Source of the DNA: Anthoceros angustus | Taxonomy: Eukaryota; Streptophyta; Anthocerotopsida; Anthocerotales; Anthocerotaceae | Direction of reading: 5' to 3' | Length of the DNA stretch: 64,000 nucleotides | Assembly: GCA_010909165.1 (NCBI GenBank) | Contig: MU008178.1 | Coordinates: 1 to 64,000 of the forward strand | Shown here: one piece after another, positions 58,260 through 64,000 of the stretch | How the letters are laid out: every line of letters starts with the position of its first letter | Numbering within the stretch: position 1 is the first letter of the stretch | Notes under the pieces: model-generated | The model's database searches: none | Told to the model about the DNA's origin: nothing | Seen by the model: the letters and a program-made list of their open reading frames with translations, nothing else | Program-made: the position numbers and the translations under genes

Positions 58260-61200
58260 TCTAACTACTCGCGACAAACACCAGGCCCTATGGCCAAGCG
58301 TTTAAGGACCCGTTCGCGTCCAGATTCGTTCACGTTAAATCTCTCACACCTCGTCAGTTCCTCTCTCCTCACTACACTTATCGGTCTTAAGGAAGGAAGG
58401 CGGGTTACCTGATCAGGACCTCCTCGCGTTCTCACAGGGCCTCTCGTCAAGACTCTGCCGCCCTCCAGTCCCTCAGGCTCCACGTTCCGGTCCGTTTGGC
58501 GCGGCGGCTGGGCACGGGTCCCAGTCTTCCACACCACAACACGTTAGGTCGTCACGGGACCACTGATCAATCCCTCCGGGTTGCATTCGCTCGTTGACTC
58601 GGGACTCACGTTAGCAAGAAGACACACAAGTGCAGAGCAGCATCAACACCAAGAGAAAGATGATTTATTGAGTGACCCTCTTATACTACGCCGGTCGGCG
58701 TCTTTATTACACCCCTATTCGGTGATGGCCATTTCGGTGCCTAATCGACGCCTACCATCCTATTCCCTCCCCTATCTCCTTGGCGTGGTGGGGAGGAAGG
58801 TCGAGTTCCTTGGGATTGGTGGTCCAATCTCCGTCACAGATTGCGGGCGCACCCAATCGGATGATCCGGCGGGACCCTCCTCTCCCGGAATCACAGCCGG
58901 GTTGGGCTCGTGGCGGTCGGCGGCCGTTACCAACGTCATCCTCCCCAGCCTCCCCATGGGTCCCCTCGGTGGGGCCACCGTATCCTCTCCCGGCGTAAGT
59001 CGAAGGGGCTCCTCCTTCTTGCCGAGTCGGACCTCGAGGTCGGTCTCGACTCGAACTGAACTCGAGTCGGCTTATTTCTGGTCTGGGTCCCCTCGTCTCG
59101 GGGTTCGGACCTCGTCAGAACTTCTGGTCCGGTCCCAAGCTCGGACCCCTTTCACATGGACCTCGTCTTGCTAGGTCCTCCTCCTTACCCCGACCCTTGT
59201 CTTGGTTGGGTTGGCTCCCTCCTGCACCCCTTCGGGCCCTCACCCCCTTCTCGGGCGGGTGGTGGTGAACTTACCTTAGGGTCCGTTGCGTCCCGCTCCT
59301 CTTGGGGCTCCTCTCCTTGCCGTCGTCTCCAAGCAGGGGCCCCTAGGGTCCTGTCTTTGTCCCCTTCTTCCCCTCAGGCCTTCCAGGGGTCGTCTGCGGG
59401 GAGGCCTCTCCCGGGAGCTCGGTGTGTAATAGGCAAAGTCCGAATCCACTTGCTGGATTGCCTCTTCCACGTCTTGCGGGCACCGATACTCCCTTCGCCA
59501 TAGGTGCTCGGTGAGCTGTTGCACCTTGTTGCTCCACCTCCCACTTGGGTTTGATAGGCGGGCGCTTGCTTCATGAGGTGCCAGTGCCTCGGTCACCTCC
59601 GCGTGTCATTGTTGCTCCACTTGCTCCAACTCCCTCCTTGGTTCGACTTGCCGCCATAGCGCGTTCCTTCCTTCCTCGGTGGACCGGCTGCCTTCCGGCG
59701 CCCTCGCCTCTTTGTCCATTAAACTTGCCATCTCCGCTCAGACGGTCGGGCCTTGCGGCTGCGGGCTTCCGAGCCCTTCTCCATCTCGGCGGCGTGCTCC
59801 TGTTCCATCGCCGTCTTGACTCCGTCAGCAGGCCGGGCGCTCTATTTCGGTCGCGTTCGCGACCATGTCCTGAGACTACCATTCCTCTCAATGATAGTTT
59901 GGGCTGCGGCTCAAAGTCTCCTTGCGGTCCTCCATCTCCACCTTGCTGCTCCACCTCCGGTGAGTCAGGAGATCCTCCATCTGTCATGAACTTCTTGGCC
60001 AGTGCTTGCTGCCACCTCCTGCTCCATCTTGAGGCGGTGGGCGCTCTATCTCGCTCGAAGTCTGGATTCTCTCATTGAGAACTCCTTGCTGCTCAAGCGT
60101 CTTGGGTTGTAACTCCAAGGTGTCCTTGTCCTCCAACTCTGCCGCCTCCCTTCTCCTGCAGTGCCAGGGTCCCGATTTCCGGGTCTTGGCCTCCGGTGTT
60201 TACGGCTCGTCGTGCTTGCTCCATGCCACACTTTCGGCCTTGATTGGCGTGGCTCTCTCGGCCGCCTCCCTCCACGGTTCCGATCATAGTGATCGCGATC
60301 GGCCGTGCGTCGCCTCCTTGGCCACCTTCACTGAGCCTCTCGACAGCTCTGGTCGGTCAGGCTGCCTCGCGGTCCTTCGCGGGCGCCCTCGCTTCTGTGC
60401 GCTCGCCCTCTGCACTGCGAGGTCCTCCCCTTGGGCCTCCTTAGCTTGCCAGGCTCCTCGGTGAAGGAATTTGGTCCGGTCCTTGCGGATGGACGGACCT
60501 CCCTCTCGGCCTCGGCGTTTCCCTCCTCAATCGGCCGAGCTTGGCCTTCCTTCCTCTGGGCCCCTCAAGCCTCTGGAGGAGTACCATGCGCCTCGGGTGG
60601 CTTCTACCTCACAGGTCTTCTCGGCCATCCGAGACCCCAAAGCATCTGTCCCATGTGGCAGGACCGCCGTGTTTCTTCCACGGCGCGCTGGTGAGGCTCC
60701 CACAAAGTCCGTGGCGGGGAGGCATTTCACGATCGAGGACCTCCATACCCATGTCGGGGTAAGTGGGTTCTCGGACCTAATCGGGACCCTTAGGTCTGAG
60801 TCTTTGCTCGGAGCTTCACCTCCTTGGCCCTTTTGGCGAGCTCCTTCTCAGCCCTTTTCTCACAGGGCTCGGAGGAGGTGAGAATCAGGAGCAAGCCTTT
60901 TGCCCCTTCACATCGGCAGCGGGGCCGGCTCGAGTCGGCTGCAGTGTCCTCCTGCTCACAGGCGTCCTTTTGCCCTCCTCACTTCCTCGCCACTCAGGTG
61001 GGCGGTAGAAGTCTTGGCAAGGTGCAGCGTTGGTGGCGTGGTCTTGCGTCTCTTGGCTCCCTCACAGTCGTGAGGCTCCTCGGTAGGGGTTGTGGCGGTG
61101 GCTGCTGGGGTCGGGCGCTTCTGTGGGTGCTCGGTTGGGGCACGGAGGAGGAGGCGGGAATTTCTTCCATACTTCCACAGGTGGTGAGGGGTCCGTTCAG

Positions 61201-62400
61201 CGTATGGAGTCAGGAATCCTCGATCGTCCTCCTCCGGGTCCGTTTGGCCTTGACGATCGGCCTCCTCCTCCGGCGCCCTTGCCGCTCCACTTCCGGCGGG
61301 GCCTCAGGTCCTTTCGGGCGCTCAAGCTCTCCTTCCTTGAGGAGCTCGAAATGCCCCATACATGGATCGGTATGGGGCCCCAGATGGCGAGGCTTCTCGG
61401 TCACGAGCTTGCGGGCCTCTGGCTAAGCCCGGCGATAATCCTTCCCGGTCCCCTCTTCCCGGCTGCGGCGCATGCGGGGAATACCAGCAGTTATCACCAA
61501 GGTGATCCACCTTGGTGGCGAGTTCGATGGACAATGATCGGGCTACCGCCCTTACTCAGGTCGGATGTCGATAAGTTGGTGGTCGCGTCGAGCCTCGGCC
61601 CCTGTGGCGGCCTATCTTCCCGCCTTGAGGGGCTACCCTCCCCTTCTTCCTCCTTTGGGCGGTTGTAGGCGCCCTCGGGACCTCAAGGTCCATCGCCTTG
61701 GGTCCTCCGGAGGTTCTTGGACCGCACCTCCTTATTGACCGCCACATTTTCGGGCGAACTCCGGACGGTGACCTATCGAGCGTCGGACCATCGGAACACA
61801 TCCAAATGCCACTCCACCAATTCTCACCTTCCTGGGCCGGGGCCCAAAGTCCGGATAGTCACAATGTTTGCGCTCCACAGGTTCCATGGCTCCCAAACTT
61901 CCAGAGCTTTTGGGTGCCATCGCCTTCTCCTCCCTTGGTTCTTTGTGGGGCCGACGTTGCGCCTTCTTGCGCGTTGTTGCTCCAACCTCAGCGGTGAGCC
62001 GAGCGTCTGGCGTCACGAGATACCGAGCGGGGCGGGCGCGAGATCGCGGTGTCTCGGCTGCCTTGGCCGGCCTTGAAGTAGAGGCGCCTCTTCCACTGTA
62101 GCGCATGCGCAGTGCGGCTTGGCCTGCCTCCCTGCGGCCTTCGCGCGTACTCGGCCTTCGCGCCCGCGCGTCCGGGCGTGAATACTATATAACTCACCGA
62201 TTCGGTCTGGCGGTGCATGCCGTTCTCCACTCGGGGTCGCCCTGGCGTGGCGTCCGTCCTCAGCTCAACTCCTAAGTTACTTTCCTGGCGTACTTATCAC
62301 CTTTGGTCACAGGTGGGTCCGGACTTATCCGTTACCACAGGCGCGCCAGTAGGTCGGGTCGTTCCTCACTCCGGGTCGGAGTACTCCAGTGCGTCAGTGC
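58260..62400 (-). other. GC-rich region, probable LTR-retrotransposon remnant
   Basis: About 4 kb of C-rich plus strand. On the minus strand, scattered frames are rich in Glu, Gln, Arg and Lys, with coiled-coil-like pieces (LEQQGVLNERIQ near 60090; WSNKVQQLTEHLWRREYRCP near 59500). Plus-strand ORFs are Ser/Pro/Leu-rich shadows. Near 58640-58670 a minus-strand AATAAATCATC follows sequence typical of an LTR tail. No RT, protease or zinc knuckle is seen within it. Assignment is weak. Confidence 0.3.
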
Positions 62401-62493
62401 TATGCTTATTTCCCCCTTTTTCGCCTCATTTTATCCTTCGCTTCTACAAAAAAACAAAACCCTGCCTATTTCCTAGCCCCCCAAGGGAAGTCC

Positions 62494-62583
62494 GTAGTCC
62501 ACAGTGCCGCTGAAGATAGTGATGACAATGTTGGAGAAGCTGGACCAAGTGATGACGAAGGATTGAACTCTAATGATGAGTGA
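62494..62583 (+). other. Acidic C-terminal coding fragment
   Basis: An open frame ends AAEDSDDNVGEAGPSDDEGL plus five codons and a TGA. Such acidic tails end several transposase and nuclear protein genes. No upstream part is recognisable. Confidence 0.3.
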
Positions 62584-62964
62584 AATTGAAATCACGGTTT
62601 GTCCCGGGGTCCCAGAGTGAATGTTGTATGTCTGGTTCCAGATGTTACTGTGTTTTGGAAATACCTGCATTGGCTTTTGTTGTCCTTACTAAACCATTTC
62701 CTCCCAAAAATTGAATTCTGATCGTTCCTTCCGATAGCAGCCTTGCAGATTCCTACTTTGCATTAATCCCATAGGTTCGAGTTTGCGACCACCATTCGAC
62801 ATAAACATTGCTGGATGGAAAGTAGGAACTTTAGTGGGTGACACCCTTTTTTTCGGAGACGTTTTCCGGAATGCCTTAAAAACTCTATTTTAGGGCCCAT
62901 AAAAAACCCCCTCAATAGATTATTTACGGAAAACCCCCTTCGAGATTATTCACCCCCTTCAAAA

Positions 62965-64000
62965 ATTATGATGTTTATTCCTTTTGTTCGCTCTTTCTAT
63001 GGTTCCCCGTCTAAGCTATATTATGTGTACGGTGTAGAAATTTCCATGCTTGACTCATAGCAAGGGTGAAGGGATCCCTTGGAAGCTCTGTTGCTATAGC
63101 GCATTTAAGGGCCACATCAATAGCGCCTCCTCGATGTGGGAGTGCCTCTTTTCATCGGTGGCCGACGACACCCACATCCTTGGGCCGGTGGACCAAAGAT
63201 GCTTTCGACCTCTTCTCCTTGGAGCTCTTCTGCCTTGGCATGAAGGTCAAGACCTTGAAGTGCAAGGTTTGGTCCTCGTCCAGTATTACGCCCCCTCTTC
63301 ATTATCCCGGGGGGATATTGATTCTCTGCCTTCTTCTTCCGACAATCATGCTCGTAATGGCCAGGAATTTTGCACCAATTACAAGTGAAGGTCTTCCTGG
63401 GCCTGTCATAGATGGTCGTGGCTGAACTTGAGTGAAAGATCCACGCCCACGACCGCGTCCTCTAAAGCCTCCACGTCCACGTGATAAATCCTTGGAGTCC
63501 CGGTTGGGCCCCCGGGCTTTATACGGGAATTTGTGGATGCTGCTTTGAAAGAGGATCTTGTGCATATCGATGACCTCTCTAGGTTGGACGACCCGCACGT
63601 GGCCTTCGGCATCCTCTCTTCCTGCTTTGCGCACCACCCTGGGTACCTCATTCGCACTGTCCTCCCCCTCTCAAGTTTTTCTTTCTAAACTTGGAGATTT
63701 CGACAAGCAGGTTATGCAGTCTTTGGGAGACATTATCGGCCTAGGTTCCTTTGAATGTGCGGCCGGGGAACTGGCGCGACGACAAGCGTCCCTCCTTGTC
63801 GCATTTGGGGGCACAGGTCTTTTGGCCATGGAGGCCTCGGCACCAGCGGCTTTTCTAGGAAGCTAGGCCCTCTCGGCCCCAATTTTGGCCTCTCGCTTCC
63901 TTATTTGAGATACTAACATTTCGGAGAATTTCGTCACAGGAGTTGAGGAGGGGTGCTTCCCCCTCCAAGTGTCCCTAAGGTCGGCTAAGGACCTCTTACC
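62965..64000 (+). pseudogene. Non-LTR-type reverse transcriptase, copy 3 (runs off the window)
   Basis: Recognisable blocks in shifting frames: PFVRSFYGSPSKLYYVYGVE near 62980, SVADDTHILGP near 63160 (motif C with Asp-Asp retained), LFCLGMKVKTLKCKVWS near 63230, ALKEDLVHIDDLSRLDDPHV near 63550, AFGILSSCFAHHPGYLIRT near 63640, and GVEEGCFPLQVSLRSAK at the right edge. Order matches copy 1. A foreign gag piece lies at 63312-63510. Confidence 0.8.
63312..63510 (-). mobile_element. Retrotransposon gag zinc-knuckle fragment inside copy 3
   Basis: On the minus strand an Arg/Gly-rich stretch (RGRGGFRGRGRGRGSF) is followed, after a frame change, by CNWCKIPGHYEHDCRKK, a CCHC knuckle with C-x2-C-x4-H-x4-C spacing. 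Reverse-transcriptase codons of copy 3 are readable on both sides on the plus strand. Around 20 codons of copy 3 expected here are missing, so the piece replaced sequence as well as adding it. Confidence 0.75.

Noticed and set aside
58581-62101. Several 100-200 codon plus-strand ORFs
   Set aside because: Composition is Ser/Pro/Leu-rich from C-rich DNA, no domain or splice structure is visible, and similar shadows appear in all frames.

Overview
This is eukaryotic nuclear DNA from a land plant. Evidence: a Ty1/Copia element primed by initiator-Met tRNA, a germin-like protein fragment (a plant family), a plastid-type DnaJ zinc-finger protein with a transit-like N-terminus, and short GT-AG introns (mostly 60-145 nt). 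The short introns and the abundance of one reverse-transcriptase family suggest a non-seed plant, perhaps a lycophyte, but the sequence alone does not settle this. The window is dominated by repeats and broken genes. Only three gene models read through without a lesion: a plastid DnaJ cysteine-rich protein (12526-13340, +), a nascent-polypeptide-associated complex beta subunit (BTF3, 13884-14792, -) and an unrecognised 360-residue, ten-exon protein (50078-51815, +).

Layout. 210-845: 3' remnant of the tyrosine-recombinase element described below. 846-9130: two near-full and one partial copy of a methylmalonate-semialdehyde dehydrogenase pseudogene, alternating with a degenerate CTAGCAC-type satellite. 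10173-10850: exons of ATG7 fused to a deleted germin-like gene. 12526-14792: the two intact convergent genes. 17811-24526: a complete Copia retrotransposon with identical 183-bp LTRs and a 5-bp target duplication, carrying an extra sense ORF before gag and an antisense ORF after pol. 24532-26140: Gypsy remnants. 27566-30440: a non-LTR-type reverse transcriptase behind three tandem repeats; degraded relatives lie at 55620-56280 and 62965-64000. 31149-35040: a 1.9-kb tandem duplication. 35283-35963: an IMP4 fragment.

36473-54578: an inverted-repeat pair about 18 kb apart. Between the two arms lie an RPA1-like fragment, a degraded MULE transposase (52280-53571), and a segment of about 14 kb holding two divergently arranged genes. 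One (38344-45911, -) is a multi-exon tyrosine recombinase resembling Crypton-type/DUF3504 proteins, with the R, KxxR, H and Y positions visible. The other is the intact 360-residue gene. The 3' end of the recombinase unit recurs at 210-845, so the unit is repetitive and probably mobile. The recombinase copy is broken by an in-frame TAG, by a second stop, and by a 4-kb terminal-inverted-repeat element full of (CCT)n sequence.

56700-62500: GC-rich, low-complexity sequence with no gene I can defend. 62965-64000: a third reverse-transcriptase copy with a retroviral-type gag zinc knuckle embedded in it. Single-base indels are common, and some could be assembly errors.
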